A stretch of 64,000 nucleotides of DNA from Bradyrhizobium arachidis. Lineage in GTDB: Bacteria > Pseudomonadota > Alphaproteobacteria > Rhizobiales > Xanthobacteraceae. Below the pieces are notes generated by a model that was not told the origin of the DNA, ran no database searches, and was given only the letters and a program-made list of their open reading frames with translations. Location of the stretch: NCBI RefSeq assembly GCF_024758505.1, contig NZ_CP077970.1, positions 3,038,001-3,102,000 on the forward strand, read 5' to 3'. Shown piece after piece: positions 33,089-43,085 of the stretch; position 1 is the stretch's first letter, and every line of letters begins with the position of its first letter. Both the position numbers and the translations under genes were made by a program.

Positions 33089-34633
33089 ATGAGAAAAGCC
33101 AACGTTCTGATGGACCGCGACTTTGCCATCGGGCAAACCGATCCCCGTCTGTTCGGCGCGTTCGTCGAGCATCTCGGTCGCTGCGTGTATGGCGGCATCT
33201 TTGAGCCCGGCCATCCCACGGCGGACGAAAAGGGGTTTCGCCGGGATGTGCTGGCGCTGGTGAAGGAGCTCGGCCCGACCATCATCCGCTACCCCGGCGG
33301 CAATTTTGTCTCCGGCTATAATTGGGAGGATGGCGTCGGCCCGGTGGAGAAACGCCCGGCGCGTCTCGACCTCGCATGGTTCAGCACCGAACCGAACAGC
33401 TTTGGCACCAACGAGTTCATGGACTGGTGCAAGACCGCCGCGGTCGAACCGATGCTGGCGGTCAACCTCGGCACAAGGGGCGGCGACGCTGCGCGCAACC
33501 TGGTGGAGTACTGCAACCACCCCAGCGGATCCGCCTGGTCGGATCTTCGCCGCGCACACGGCTGGGAGCAGCCGCACGGGGTGAAGTTCTGGTGCCTGGG
33601 CAACGAAATGGATGGCCCCTGGCAGATGGAGTACAAGAGCGCCGATGCCTACGGCACGGTGGCGCGCGAAGCCGCCAAAATGATGCGTTGGATCGATCCA
33701 TCCATCGAGCTTGCAGCTTGCGGTTCGTCGGGGCGTAACATGCCGACGTTCGGCCAGTGGGAAGACACCGTGATCGAGCACACCTTCGATCATGCCGAAT
33801 ACATTTCGCTCCATACCTATCTCAACAACTACAAGCAGGACACGCCGTCCTTCCTCGCCAGCCCCGATCTGATGGATCGCTTCATCGACGAGGTCGTCGC
33901 CATTGCGGATGCGGTGGCCGCGAAGCGGCGTTCCCACAGGCGCATGATGCTGAGCTTCGATGAATGGAACGTCTGGTATCGAACCCGGCGCAACCGGGCC
34001 GATCGGGTCTGGGAGGGCTGGCCGGTGGCGCCGTCGATCCTGGAGGAAATCTACACCATGGAGGATGCGCTCGCCTTCGGCGGCGCCTGCATTTCCCTGC
34101 TCAATCATGCCGATCGGGTGAGAACCGCCTGCCTCGCGCAGCTCGTCAATGCGATTGCGCCGATCATGACGGAGACGGGCGGAGCCGCATGGCGCCAGAC
34201 CATCTTCTTCCCGTTTGCCCAGATGAGCCGCCTCGGCCGCGGCAAGGTTTTGCGCACGCAGGTCGAGTCGGATGCTTACGATTCGTCCTACTATGATCCG
34301 CGCGGCGAGCAGCAATCGATGTTTCCGATTCCCAACGTCGCCTATCTCAAGATCGCGGCCGTCGCGGGAGAAGGGGGCGGTCTGTCGCTCTTCATGCTCA
34401 ACCGCGACCTGATGCAGGAGATGGAGGTGAACCTCGAGGCGCGGAGTTTTGGCCGGCTCACCGTCGGCGAAGCGCTCGAATTGCGGCACGACGATCTCAA
34501 GGCCACAAACACCAAGACTACGCCGGAGCGGGTGAAGCCGGCGCCGTTGCAGGGCGCGAGCGTCGATGGCGGAAAGCTGCGGGTTACGCTGAAGCCGGCG
34601 TCCTGGAACGTGATCCATCTGTCGGCGGGCTGA
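33089..34633 (+). CDS. GH51 α-L-arabinofuranosidase
   Basis: 514-aa family-51 glycosidase that removes terminal arabinofuranose from arabinan or arabinoxylan fragments. The acid/base E173 is in CLGNEMDGPW and the nucleophile E292 in SFDEWNVWY; RYPGGNFVSGYNWEDGVGP is the conserved substrate loop. There is no signal peptide, so it acts in the cytoplasm on imported oligosaccharides. Start is placed at ATG 33089 with AGAGAGAAG upstream; an earlier ATG at 33023 overlaps the ATPase gene by 29 bases and is possible. Last gene of the 27421-34633 operon, it names the probable cargo of the transporter. Confidence 0.93.
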   Translation: MRKANVLMDRDFAIGQTDPRLFGAFVEHLGRCVYGGIFEPGHPTADEKGFRRDVLALVKELGPTIIRYPGGNFVSGYNWEDGVGPVEKRPARLDLAWFSTEPNSFGTNEFMDWCKTAAVEPMLAVNLGTRGGDAARNLVEYCNHPSGSAWSDLRRAHGWEQPHGVKFWCLGNEMDGPWQMEYKSADAYGTVAREAAKMMRWIDPSIELAACGSSGRNMPTFGQWEDTVIEHTFDHAEYISLHTYLNNYKQDTPSFLASPDLMDRFIDEVVAIADAVAAKRRSHRRMMLSFDEWNVWYRTRRNRADRVWEGWPVAPSILEEIYTMEDALAFGGACISLLNHADRVRTACLAQLVNAIAPIMTETGGAAWRQTIFFPFAQMSRLGRGKVLRTQVESDAYDSSYYDPRGEQQSMFPIPNVAYLKIAAVAGEGGGLSLFMLNRDLMQEMEVNLEARSFGRLTVGEALELRHDDLKATNTKTTPERVKPAPLQGASVDGGKLRVTLKPASWNVIHLSAG

Positions 34634-34649
34634 CGGAAGGCGGCGCGGA

Positions 34650-37600
34650 TCAGCTCGGACTGTCCTGATTGGTCCTTGAGCCGAGGACTTGCCGAACCAA
34701 GCGTGACATTTCTGCGGGGCGATAGGGCTTGTTGAGCAAGGTCACGCCGGGTTCGATGCGACCGTTCTGCGTCAAGGCGGCTTCCGGATAGCCGGACATA
34801 TAGAGGACCGCCATGCCGGGCCGCAGTTGCGTGACGGCGTCGGCGAGTTCGCGTCCGTTCATGCCGCCGGGCATGACGACGTCGGTAAACAGCAGGTCGA
34901 ACGCCAGGCCCTGGTTCACCAGGGTCAGCGCTTCGGGACCGTTGCCGGCGCTGATCGTGCGATAGCCGAGGCCTTCGAGCTGCGTCACCACGTAACTGCG
35001 CACCAGCGGGTCGTCTTCAACGACCAAAATGGTCTCGTTACCGCGCTGCGGGCCGCCGGCAGCGGGCATGTTCGGCAGGGCCGCACCCCGCTCGCCGCGC
35101 GGTAGATACAGGCTGATGGTCGTGCCCCGTCCTTCCTCGCTGTCGATCTTGATGTGACCGCCGGACTGCTTGACGAAGCCGTAGACCATGCTCAATCCGA
35201 GCCCGGTGCCTTTGCCAAGCTCCTTGGTCGTGAAGAACGGCTCGAACACCTTGTCGCGGATTGCCACCGGGATGCCCGACCCGGTGTCGCTGACGGTGAC
35301 CATGATGTAGTCGCCGGGAATGCCTTCCACGCCCGTCTCGGACATCGGCGGCTTGAAGCCCACCACATTGACGGTGCCGAACGTGACCCTGCCGCCGGCC
35401 GGCATCGCATCGCGGGCGTTGACGGCAAGATTGATCAGGGCAGTCGAGAGTTGACTCGGGTCGATCAGCGCGCGCCAGCAATCTGCTTGCAGCCTCGAGC
35501 CGATCGCGACCTGTTCGCCCAGCGTCGGCCGCAACAGCTTGGCCGTGTCGACGATCAGGTTGTTGATGTCGGTCACACTCGGTTGCAGCGGCTGCCTGCG
35601 GGCGAACGCCAGGAGCTGCCTGGTCAGATCGGCGCCGCGGTTTGCCGCCTCGTCGATCATGCGGCCGATGGCCGCGAGCTCGGGCTGGTCGGCAAGACCC
35701 TCGATCAAAATCTCGATGGTTCCCGTGATCACGGTCAGCAGGTTGTTGAAGTCATGGGCAACGCCGCCGGTCAACTGGCCGATCGCGTCCATCTTTTGCG
35801 ACTGGCGCAATTGCTGCTCGAGTCGCAGGCGGTGGGTGATGTCGCGCACGATGACGATGACGAGCTCCTGACCGCCGGTCGAGACGCGCGCCGCCGATAT
35901 CTCAGCGTCGAGGCCAATGCCGTCGGCCCCGGCCAGGCGGAGCTGGACCAAGCCGGTCGAGCCGGGCGCGAGCAGGCTGTCCAGCTCGTGCGTATCAGCG
36001 GGATCCGCAACGGATCGCAACGGCTGCCCAACGATGTCCTCGCGGTGCCGCCCGAGCATGACGGCGGCCGTGCGGTTCGCTTCGATCACGAGACCGCTTT
36101 GATCGAGCACCAAAATGGCGTCGTGGGCCTGCTCCATCAGCAGGCGGGATTTCTCTTCCGCCTGCTTTCGCGCGGTGAGATCGAGCACAAAGGAAATGCT
36201 TTCGTCGGATCCCGTCAGCAAGGCCGAGCCGATCAGCACCGGAATCCGGCTGCCGTCCTTTCTGAAGAACTCCTTCTCGCGCGGCTCGAGCTGTCCTGAC
36301 ACTCGGAGCTGATCGACCCGTTGCGCATCGTGCGCGTGATGTTCTACGGGCGTCATGTCCCGCCAACCGACGGCGCCCGAGACCAGCTCCTGCCGCGTAT
36401 AGCCGGTCATGCTCAGGAAAGCGTCGTTGGCGTAGCTGATGTCGCCATGGGCATCCCAGAACAGGATTCCGATGATGTTGGAATCGACGAGCCGCCCGAT
36501 ACGGGCTTCACGTTCCCTGAGGTCGCGGTAGAGCAGGGTGTTCTCGAGCGAGATCGCGGCCTGAGCTGCGAGCAGCTCCAGCACCGCGACCCTGTCAGGC
36601 GTGAACGCGTGGGTGGCGAGCGTATTCTCGAAGTAGAGCAAGCCGATCAGCTTGGCCTGCTTGACCAGCGGTAGGCAAAGGATCGATCGCGGATGCCGGC
36701 GCTGCAAATAGTCCTCGTCGCACAGCGGACTGGGTCGCGATGCGTCGTCGAGGATGAGGGTTTTTTCCGTGCGGATGACATAGCGCAGCAACGCCTCGGG
36801 ACAATCGGGACCGGAGACCGGTGCCTGGTGCATCACTACGGTGAATTCGTCGCCGCTCGACGTTCCCTCCGCCTCGATGCGGAAATCGTTGTGCCGTGAC
36901 AGGATCAGCAGGCCGCGATCTGCGCCGGCGTTTTGCAGCGCGATCTTCATCAAGGTTTCGATGAGCCTCGGCAGCTCGATCTCGCTCGATACGGCTTGCG
37001 ATGCCTTGACTACCGCGGTGACGTCCATCTGCTGGACCGACTCGCTCGCCTTGCCGATCGCGCCGCCGCCGTCTTCCGCCACATGCAGCCGCGGATAAAG
37101 CCGTTCGAGCTGCCTCACCTTGGCGTCCGCCCCCCAGCGAAGATAGCCGTAGCGGGCATCGCGCAGATAGGCGTAGGCGATCTTCTCGAACCCGCGCGTT
37201 GCGTAGAAGCGGCCGGCAAGTTCGTTGGCGATTGCTTCGTTCTGGACAAAACCGCTTGCGCGCGCCGCGTCGATGGCGCGGTCGTAGAGCCGCATGGCAT
37301 CGAGTTCTCGACTTTCGATGCGCGCGATTTCCGCGCCGATCAGCGCGGCACGGTCGGCAAAGTCCTCCGGACAGATGTTGGCCCACTCTTGAAGCTGGCT
37401 GTGATGGGCTGCCAAGGCTGCGGGATGTGAGGTGCGCTCTGCAGCAGATTCTGCATCAATGTGTGCGGCCAGAGCCAGCGCGGCATAGAAATGGAACGCC
37501 ACCCGATCGAACAGAGCCTTGGAGGTCCAGAGATATTGCGCCGCCTTGGCTGCGGATGCGATGGCGGTGGGGTCATCGGCGAGGACCAAGGCCTGAAGCT

Positions 37601-40600
37601 TGCGAATCCAGTACCAGTGGGCGGCATGCAACAGATGCGGCTCGGTCTCCAGACGGCGCTCGAACTGCTCCTCGTTGAATTCGGCGTCGTCGAAGCTGCC
37701 GAATCTGGGCGTCAGTCCGCGCAGAGTCCGGATGAGTTGGAGTTGCCCGACGATCCTGTCGACGGCGAGGCCGACCTGCGCCCGGCGCGCATAGTCGAGC
37801 CCGGCCTCTGCCTCGCGCTGCACTTCGCCGAGCGGATCGCCGCAGGCAAGCAGATGCGTTACGAGGTGATGATAGGTAAAGCTGGCGTAGTTGAAATCGC
37901 CGACCTGCTGCGCCACGTCGAAGGCCTTCCGCAACAACGGTCGTCCGGCCCGGATATGTTGCGTCCAGCTCCCGTAGCCCAGATAGACGCGGGCCTTGAA
38001 GCGATCCGAGTCGAGCCGTTCAACCAGGTCGAGACCGAGCTGGGTGAAACGAAATCCGGCGTCATAGTCGCCGAAATCCGGCCCGAGCACGGTGCCGAGC
38101 AGAATGTAGGCGAGGCACGACGCATCCGAGTTGCCATACTCCATGCTCAGATTGGCCATGCGTGCGATGATGAGGCGGCGCAGATTCTCTTCGATGTACC
38201 AGGCGGGCGACACCAGCACGGTGAGGACGTCCATGGTCCCCGATGCGACCGGATCGGCCATCCGCGGCAGGTCCAGCAGCGCCTCGATCGGGCGCTCGCC
38301 GATCTGCCGCCACATCCGCTCATATTCCTGCGCGACCTCTTCGGACGTCGGTCGCGCCGACCAATCGATGCCGACGCGATGCAGATAATTGAGCGCGATT
38401 TCGACGTCGCGGTCGTTCGGCTCCATCTGCAGCCGGGTGACCGCGGCCAGATCGGGGAGGCTGGCGGCACGGCCCGCCAGTTCGGCGAGGCGAAATTTTG
38501 CCGCCGCCCGATCGCTGGTCAGGAATTCGCACTCGGCGCGGTTCAACGCCAGCGCGAAGCTCAGCGCATAGTGCCGCTCCCAACGATCTTCCGCCAGCAT
38601 GGCTTCGCCTGCGCTGAAATGGGCCAGCGCCATCGCAAAAGCCGTCGCGGCCTTGGCGCGTCGGCCGGCGAGCAGATTCAGCTCGGCCACCTTCTCGCGC
38701 TCCGTCGCCGCGGTAATGAGATCGGCGCCGCGATTGAGCTGGCTCACGATGTCGAAGACGTTCTCCTCGATCGCCTCCGGCGCCGTGCGCGCCGCAAACA
38801 GTCGGCCGATCCGCAAATGGGCTGCGCCCCGTTCGCCCTCGGGGATCAGCGCGTAGGCCGCTTCCTGGAAGCGATCGTGGACGAACCGATAAGCGTCCGC
38901 CTGGGGCTCGACCAGTTCCTGACGGACGGCCGGCCACAGATCCGAATGCACCTGCTTTTCGGATGTCCCTAGAACGATCGCCAGCATCGCTGTCTCGGCG
39001 ACGCTTCCGAGGCAGGACATCTGCTGGAGTGCGGTCTGCGTCGTGGCCGGCAGCCGGGTGAGTTTCCCGAGCATGAGGTCGATCACGTTTTCGGTGTAGC
39101 GCTTGGCGTTGATGCGATCGAGATCCCAGGACCAGCGCGCTGCGTCATGGTCGAAGGTGAGCAATCCCTCGTCCGCTAGCGAGAACATGAACTGAATGGC
39201 GAAGAAGGGATTGCCACCGGTCTTATCGAGCACGAGCTGGGCGAGCAGCTCGACGCGCTCCGGATCGCAACGTAACGCCTCCGCAAGCAGCTGCCCGAGA
39301 TGCTCCCGGCCGAGCGGCGCAAGCGTGATCTCTGTGAGAGTTTCGCCAGCGGTCTTGACGGCACCGAGCATGCGTATCAAGGGATGAGCGGCATCGACCT
39401 CGTTGTCGCGATAGGCGCCGATCAGCATCAGGTGCTTCGGATCCGACCGGGTCAGGAGATCCTCGAGCAGATCGAGCGTCGCCGTGTCGAGCCATTGCAG
39501 ATCGTCGAGAAAGAGCACAAGCGGATGTTCGGGGCGGGCAAACACGCTGACGAACCGCTCAAACGCGTGGTGAAAGCGGCTCTGCGCGTGCTGCGGCGAA
39601 AGCTCCGGAACCGGTCCCTGTTCGCCGATGATCAGCTTCAGCTCGGGGATCAGGTCGACGATCAACTGTCCGTTTGGACCGAGCGCCTCGAGAAAATCGT
39701 GGCGCCATCCGCCGAGCTCGGTGTCGCTCTTGGCGAGAAGCGGTGAAACGAGGCTCTGGAAGGCCTGGCAGAGCGTCGCATAGGGAACGTCGCGCTTGTG
39801 CTGATCGAACTTGCCCGACGCGAACAACCCGCGCAACGGCACCAGCACCTTGTGCAGTTCGTTGACGACCGAGGATTTGCCGATGCCGGAGTAACCCGAA
39901 ACCAGCACAAGCTCCGCTGCGCCGCGCGTGCCGATGCGATCGAATGAATTGAGCAGGCTTTCGACCTCGCGCGCCCTGCCGTACAGCTTCTCGGGGATCA
40001 GCAACCGGTCCGGCGTGTCGTGCTGACCGAGCGGGAAATCGTCGATGCGGCCGTGATGCTCCCATTCAGCCAGGCAATGCCGGAGGTCCCGCTCGGCGCC
40101 CGCTGCAGTTTGGTAACGCTCCTCGGCCATCTTCGCGAGCAGCTTCATGATGACCTGGGACACCGCGTCCGGGACATTCTTCAGCCGGGTGGCCGGCGGT
40201 GCCGGCTTCCTGGCGACATGACAATGCACCCATTCCATCGGGTCGGACGCGGTGAATGGAAGCGCGCCGGTGAGCATCTGGTAGAGCGTGACGCCGAGCG
40301 CGTAGAGGTCGCTTCGCGAGTCGATCGAACGGTTCATGCGTCCGGTCTGCTCGGGTGCCATGTAGGCAAGGGTGCCGGCAATCGACTCCGGCGGCGCGGG
40401 GGACTGCCGTTCGCGCGGACGGCGCGAGGCGAAGCCGAAGCCGGTGAGCCGCACCTTTCCGGTGCCACGGTTGACCAGGATGTTCGCCGGCTTGATGTCC
40501 TTATGCACGAGGCCGCGCTGATGGACCTTGCCCAGCGTTGCCGCGATCTCGATGGCAAGGCGCAAGAAGGCTGCCGCCTCCATCGGCGCGCCGATCTGCC

Positions 40601-40901
40601 AGGTGAGCGGCTCGCCGCCGAGGTCCTCGAGCACGAGAATGGTCCGTGTGCGATCCTGCAGGAGCTCCAGCGGCTTCGCCGCCCAGGCGCTGTCCAGCTC
40701 GTCCCTCAGCTCATATTCGTGCATGAGGCGATCGAGGCTTTGCGGTGTGGGATGCTCCGTAGCTGAAAGCACGGCCAGCACGACGTCGCGCTTGCTGTCG
40801 GCACCTTCACGGCCGGCCCGGCACAACAGAATCCCTTCGTCGTCGGCCAAGACCTGCGGACCGTAGGCCCAACCTGCGCCCATGAACGATGAAAGATTCA
40901 T
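34650..40901 (-). CDS. Giant kinase-like/AAA/GAF/PAS hybrid histidine kinase
   Basis: 2083-aa multidomain signalling protein. Order: Ser/Thr-kinase-like domain (about 1-285; H133-K-D135 in [10 protein letters not shown]), AAA ATPase (about 302-600; Walker [10 protein letters not shown] with K342, Walker B LFLDDLQW), a long helical repeat region, GAF (about 1330-1490), two PAS domains, HisKA with H1716 (GGVAHDFNN), HATPase (N1828, [16 protein letters not shown]) and a C-terminal receiver with D2007 and K2058. The kinase-like domain lacks the β3 lysine (VVLAVL, A43) and the DFG aspartate (LTGFG, G154), so it is probably a pseudokinase. The histidine kinase and receiver are intact. It is monocistronic, convergent with the GH51 gene, and its partner response regulator is not nearby. 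Confidence 0.92.
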   Translation of the reverse strand: MNLSSFMGAGWAYGPQVLADDEGILLCRAGREGADSKRDVVLAVLSATEHPTPQSLDRLMHEYELRDELDSAWAAKPLELLQDRTRTILVLEDLGGEPLTWQIGAPMEAAAFLRLAIEIAATLGKVHQRGLVHKDIKPANILVNRGTGKVRLTGFGFASRRPRERQSPAPPESIAGTLAYMAPEQTGRMNRSIDSRSDLYALGVTLYQMLTGALPFTASDPMEWVHCHVARKPAPPATRLKNVPDAVSQVIMKLLAKMAEERYQTAAGAERDLRHCLAEWEHHGRIDDFPLGQHDTPDRLLIPEKLYGRAREVESLLNSFDRIGTRGAAELVLVSGYSGIGKSSVVNELHKVLVPLRGLFASGKFDQHKRDVPYATLCQAFQSLVSPLLAKSDTELGGWRHDFLEALGPNGQLIVDLIPELKLIIGEQGPVPELSPQHAQSRFHHAFERFVSVFARPEHPLVLFLDDLQWLDTATLDLLEDLLTRSDPKHLMLIGAYRDNEVDAAHPLIRMLGAVKTAGETLTEITLAPLGREHLGQLLAEALRCDPERVELLAQLVLDKTGGNPFFAIQFMFSLADEGLLTFDHDAARWSWDLDRINAKRYTENVIDLMLGKLTRLPATTQTALQQMSCLGSVAETAMLAIVLGTSEKQVHSDLWPAVRQELVEPQADAYRFVHDRFQEAAYALIPEGERGAAHLRIGRLFAARTAPEAIEENVFDIVSQLNRGADLITAATEREKVAELNLLAGRRAKAATAFAMALAHFSAGEAMLAEDRWERHYALSFALALNRAECEFLTSDRAAAKFRLAELAGRAASLPDLAAVTRLQMEPNDRDVEIALNYLHRVGIDWSARPTSEEVAQEYERMWRQIGERPIEALLDLPRMADPVASGTMDVLTVLVSPAWYIEENLRRLIIARMANLSMEYGNSDASCLAYILLGTVLGPDFGDYDAGFRFTQLGLDLVERLDSDRFKARVYLGYGSWTQHIRAGRPLLRKAFDVAQQVGDFNYASFTYHHLVTHLLACGDPLGEVQREAEAGLDYARRAQVGLAVDRIVGQLQLIRTLRGLTPRFGSFDDAEFNEEQFERRLETEPHLLHAAHWYWIRKLQALVLADDPTAIASAAKAAQYLWTSKALFDRVAFHFYAALALAAHIDAESAAERTSHPAALAAHHSQLQEWANICPEDFADRAALIGAEIARIESRELDAMRLYDRAIDAARASGFVQNEAIANELAGRFYATRGFEKIAYAYLRDARYGYLRWGADAKVRQLERLYPRLHVAEDGGGAIGKASESVQQMDVTAVVKASQAVSSEIELPRLIETLMKIALQNAGADRGLLILSRHNDFRIEAEGTSSGDEFTVVMHQAPVSGPDCPEALLRYVIRTEKTLILDDASRPSPLCDEDYLQRRHPRSILCLPLVKQAKLIGLLYFENTLATHAFTPDRVAVLELLAAQAAISLENTLLYRDLREREARIGRLVDSNIIGILFWDAHGDISYANDAFLSMTGYTRQELVSGAVGWRDMTPVEHHAHDAQRVDQLRVSGQLEPREKEFFRKDGSRIPVLIGSALLTGSDESISFVLDLTARKQAEEKSRLLMEQAHDAILVLDQSGLVIEANRTAAVMLGRHREDIVGQPLRSVADPADTHELDSLLAPGSTGLVQLRLAGADGIGLDAEISAARVSTGGQELVIVIVRDITHRLRLEQQLRQSQKMDAIGQLTGGVAHDFNNLLTVITGTIEILIEGLADQPELAAIGRMIDEAANRGADLTRQLLAFARRQPLQPSVTDINNLIVDTAKLLRPTLGEQVAIGSRLQADCWRALIDPSQLSTALINLAVNARDAMPAGGRVTFGTVNVVGFKPPMSETGVEGIPGDYIMVTVSDTGSGIPVAIRDKVFEPFFTTKELGKGTGLGLSMVYGFVKQSGGHIKIDSEEGRGTTISLYLPRGERGAALPNMPAAGGPQRGNETILVVEDDPLVRSYVVTQLEGLGYRTISAGNGPEALTLVNQGLAFDLLFTDVVMPGGMNGRELADAVTQLRPGMAVLYMSGYPEAALTQNGRIEPGVTLLNKPYRPAEMSRLVRQVLGSRTNQDSPS

Positions 40902-41319
40902 TCGGACAAACCATGCCGCTGCCTGACTCCGATCCCGAGCCGAAAGTGGCTCGCCAGATCGGCCCCGAACTCAACGAGAGAGGCAGGACACGCGTGCGAT
41001 GCGCGACTTACTGGCCCCAAGCCCTCACGCCCTTATTCCGACGCCATGCTTCGAGTGTTCCGCCAGGCGCGCTCGCAATCTATCATTAAAAACGCATAAG
41101 TCCCTTATCCACGCTTATATGACTCGGCCGACATTCGTCAACTTGCTGCATTTGCGAAGCTTTTACCGAAGCGCTAGCCCGGCCCACCCAGCACGCAGCA
41201 GGCGAGCACTCTCATCCAGCAACTTGGCCGGGAAGTTCGAAAGCGCGGGGAGTTTGTGCCTCGACAAAGAGCTTGCGGAGCGATGGAGCGATTGTGTTTC
41301 CTCAACAGGAATATCTCAG
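40902..41319. other. Divergent intergenic region
   Basis: 418 bases between the giant kinase gene (leftward) and the DUF1858 gene (rightward). A longer frame from 40999 is in phase with DUF1858, but its translation is not protein-like before residue 108. A FixK/FNR-type box lies at 41254-41267. Confidence 0.6.
41254..41267. promoter_or_regulatory. FNR/FixK-type box before DUF1858 gene
   Basis: TTGTGCCTCGACAA fits TTG-N8-CAA and is a perfect TTGT...ACAA inverted repeat. Its centre is 60 bases before the start codon; activation at -41.5 would put the transcript start near 41302, leaving a short leader containing AGGA. Confidence 0.55.
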
Positions 41320-41520
41320 ATGCCGATCGAGGCCGACGATTTGGTGGAGGAGGTGATGAGGAGCCGCCCGACGACGATCCGCGTCTTCCTCGACTTCAAG
41401 ATGAATTGCGTCGGCTGTCCGATTGCCTGCTTCCACACGGTGAACGATAGCTGCATCGAGCATGGCGTCGATCGGAGCGAGTTTCTCGGGGCGCTGCGAC
41501 AGGCCGAGAGCGCTCTCTAG
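41320..41520 (+). CDS. DUF1858 small protein
   Basis: 66-aa DUF1858 (ScdA N-terminal-like) protein: MPIEADDLVEEVMRSRPTTIRVFLDFKMNCVGCPIACFHTV. The two Cys in NCVGCP and a third in ACFH could bind a metal or Fe-S cluster. Such proteins recur next to nitrate, nitrite and nitric-oxide metabolism genes and are thought to help repair or sense Fe-S damage. Start ATG 41320 with AGGA ten bases upstream, and the upstream FNR-type box supports micro-oxic induction. Confidence 0.85.
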   Translation: MPIEADDLVEEVMRSRPTTIRVFLDFKMNCVGCPIACFHTVNDSCIEHGVDRSEFLGALRQAESAL

Positions 41521-41742
41521 GTCAGCATCCCCGACACGAACGTCACGCAAGAGGAAACTCCGCGGCGATGGATGACCGACAGGCGGTCAACAGGATCAGA
41601 CATCGAGCGGACGACGCGCCTTGCGATCCGGGAAGACAGGAACGCGCTCGTGGTCTACGATGTCGGAACCCTCTCTGAGTGAAGCGCGTTCCGATCTTGC
41701 GCTTCGCAAGAGAACGACGCTCGAACGAGATCCCGCCTTCCG

Positions 41743-42486
41743 ATGCCACCTGTCATTGAGCAAACCGGCGCTGCATCACGGGTCGCCCTGCTGCTCGCCG
41801 CTCATGGCGAGCGACGCCCGGACGCTGACAACGGTGGCGTCTTTCGCATCGCTCAAGCACTCGCCGGTCGCGGCTTGGAGGTCGCTGTCGGTTTCATCTC
41901 GGGCGCGCCAACGATCAGGGAGGCGCTGCAAACGCTGGTTGCCGACCGCGTCCTGGTTTACCCGCTGTTCGCGTCCAATGGTTATTTCACCCGGGATCGG
42001 CTGGTGCAGATCCTCGACGAGGCCAACGATGCCGGTCGCAGCGTCGAGATGCTGACGCCGCTCGGGCTCGATCCGGGCTTGCCCAGCGTCGTGATGCAGC
42101 AGGCAAGGGGCGCGGCGCAAGAGCACGGACTGGCGCCGGGCGCCTGCACGATGATCCTGCTGGCGCATGGCTCGCAGCGCAACCCGGCCTCTCGCCAATC
42201 CACCGAGGAGTTGGCGCGTGCGATCGAACGGCACGGCGTCTTCCGCAAGGTCGAGGTCGCCTTCCTGGAGGAGCAGCCCTCGCTGGATGACGCGGCCGCC
42301 GCTGTCGCGGGGCCTGGCGTCGTCGTCGGGGTGTTCTCCGGCGAGGGCCTGCATGGGGCAAGGGATGCGCCGGGCTTGGTCGCGCGGCTCGGCCGCAGCG
42401 AAATCGTGTTTGCCGGCATCATGGGAACTGCTCCCGGCATCGCCGAACTGGTGGCGCAAGCGGTCGCCGCGCGGCAGGCGACCTGA
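41743..42486 (+). CDS. CbiX-like sirohydrochlorin chelatase family protein
   Basis: 247-aa protein with two CbiX-type halves, each opening with a chelatase motif: VALLLAAHGERRPDADN near residue 14 and TMILLAHGSQRNPAS near residue 135, where the His would hold metal. Members insert Fe2+ or Co2+ into sirohydrochlorin during sirohaem, haem d1 or cobalamin synthesis; DUF-level relatives near ubi genes have no proven role. The second half lacks some conserved residues of true chelatases. A perfect repeat CTTGCG-CTT-CGCAAG lies at 41696-41710, 33 bases upstream. It converges on the ubiX gene with a 5-base gap. Confidence 0.75.
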   Translation: MPPVIEQTGAASRVALLLAAHGERRPDADNGGVFRIAQALAGRGLEVAVGFISGAPTIREALQTLVADRVLVYPLFASNGYFTRDRLVQILDEANDAGRSVEMLTPLGLDPGLPSVVMQQARGAAQEHGLAPGACTMILLAHGSQRNPASRQSTEELARAIERHGVFRKVEVAFLEEQPSLDDAAAAVAGPGVVVGVFSGEGLHGARDAPGLVARLGRSEIVFAGIMGTAPGIAELVAQAVAARQAT

Positions 42487-42491
42487 CGCCG

Positions 42492-43085
42492 TCAGGGGCC
42501 GGTTGCGGCAGTCCCCCAGGCTTGCGCCGGCGCCGACACGTTTGCGATGTCGAGCAGGTTGATCGCGCGACAGGCAATCTGGTCGACGACCTCCGCGAGC
42601 GATTGCGGCTTCAGGTAAAAGGCCGGCAGCGGCGGCGCGACGATTGCGCCGGTTTCGGTCACCTGTTGCATGGCCCTGATATGGCCGAGATGCAGCGGGC
42701 TCTCGCGCACCAGAAGCACCAGGCGTCGCCGTTCCTTGAGCTGCACGTCGGCGGCGCGCACCAGGAGATTGTCGAGCTGCCCGTAGGCGATGGCCGACAG
42801 GGTGCGGACGGAGCAGGGCGCCACGATCATCCCTCGTATCGGAAACGAGCCGCTGGCGATGCTGGCGCCGATATCGGAATGGCCGTGGTGGCGGAACGCG
42901 AGGTCGCGCAGGCGCAGCAGCGCGCCGGAACCGACTTCCTCGCTCAGCGTGCGCTCCGCAGCCGGAGAGACCACGAGATGGACCGCGCAGCACGGATTCT
43001 CCGCCAGCCGTTCGACGATCCGCACGCCGATCGCCGCGCCCGAAGCGCCGCTGATGCCGACGATGACGCCCTGCCGCTCGCTCAT
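42492..43085 (-). CDS. ubiX: UbiX-type flavin prenyltransferase
   Basis: 197-aa enzyme making prenylated FMN, the cofactor of UbiD decarboxylases. It opens GVIVGISGASGAAIGVRIVERL (FMN phosphate loop), contains MIVAPCSVRTLSAIAYG and ERRRLVLLVRESPLHLGHIRAM, all UbiX signatures. The start ATG at 43085 overlaps the stop of ubiD by four bases; a 14-residue upstream extension is discounted. Pairing directly with ubiD means the cofactor maker and user are co-translated, and the set is divergent from ubiTUV. Confidence 0.92.
   Translation of the reverse strand: MSERQGVIVGISGASGAAIGVRIVERLAENPCCAVHLVVSPAAERTLSEEVGSGALLRLRDLAFRHHGHSDIGASIASGSFPIRGMIVAPCSVRTLSAIAYGQLDNLLVRAADVQLKERRRLVLLVRESPLHLGHIRAMQQVTETGAIVAPPLPAFYLKPQSLAEVVDQIACRAINLLDIANVSAPAQAWGTAATGP

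Noticed and set aside
41696..41710. CTTGCG-CTT-CGCAAG as a fifth FNR-type box
   Set aside because: The half-sites TTG and CAA are separated by seven bases rather than eight, so dimer geometry would be wrong; it is kept only as an inverted repeat mention.
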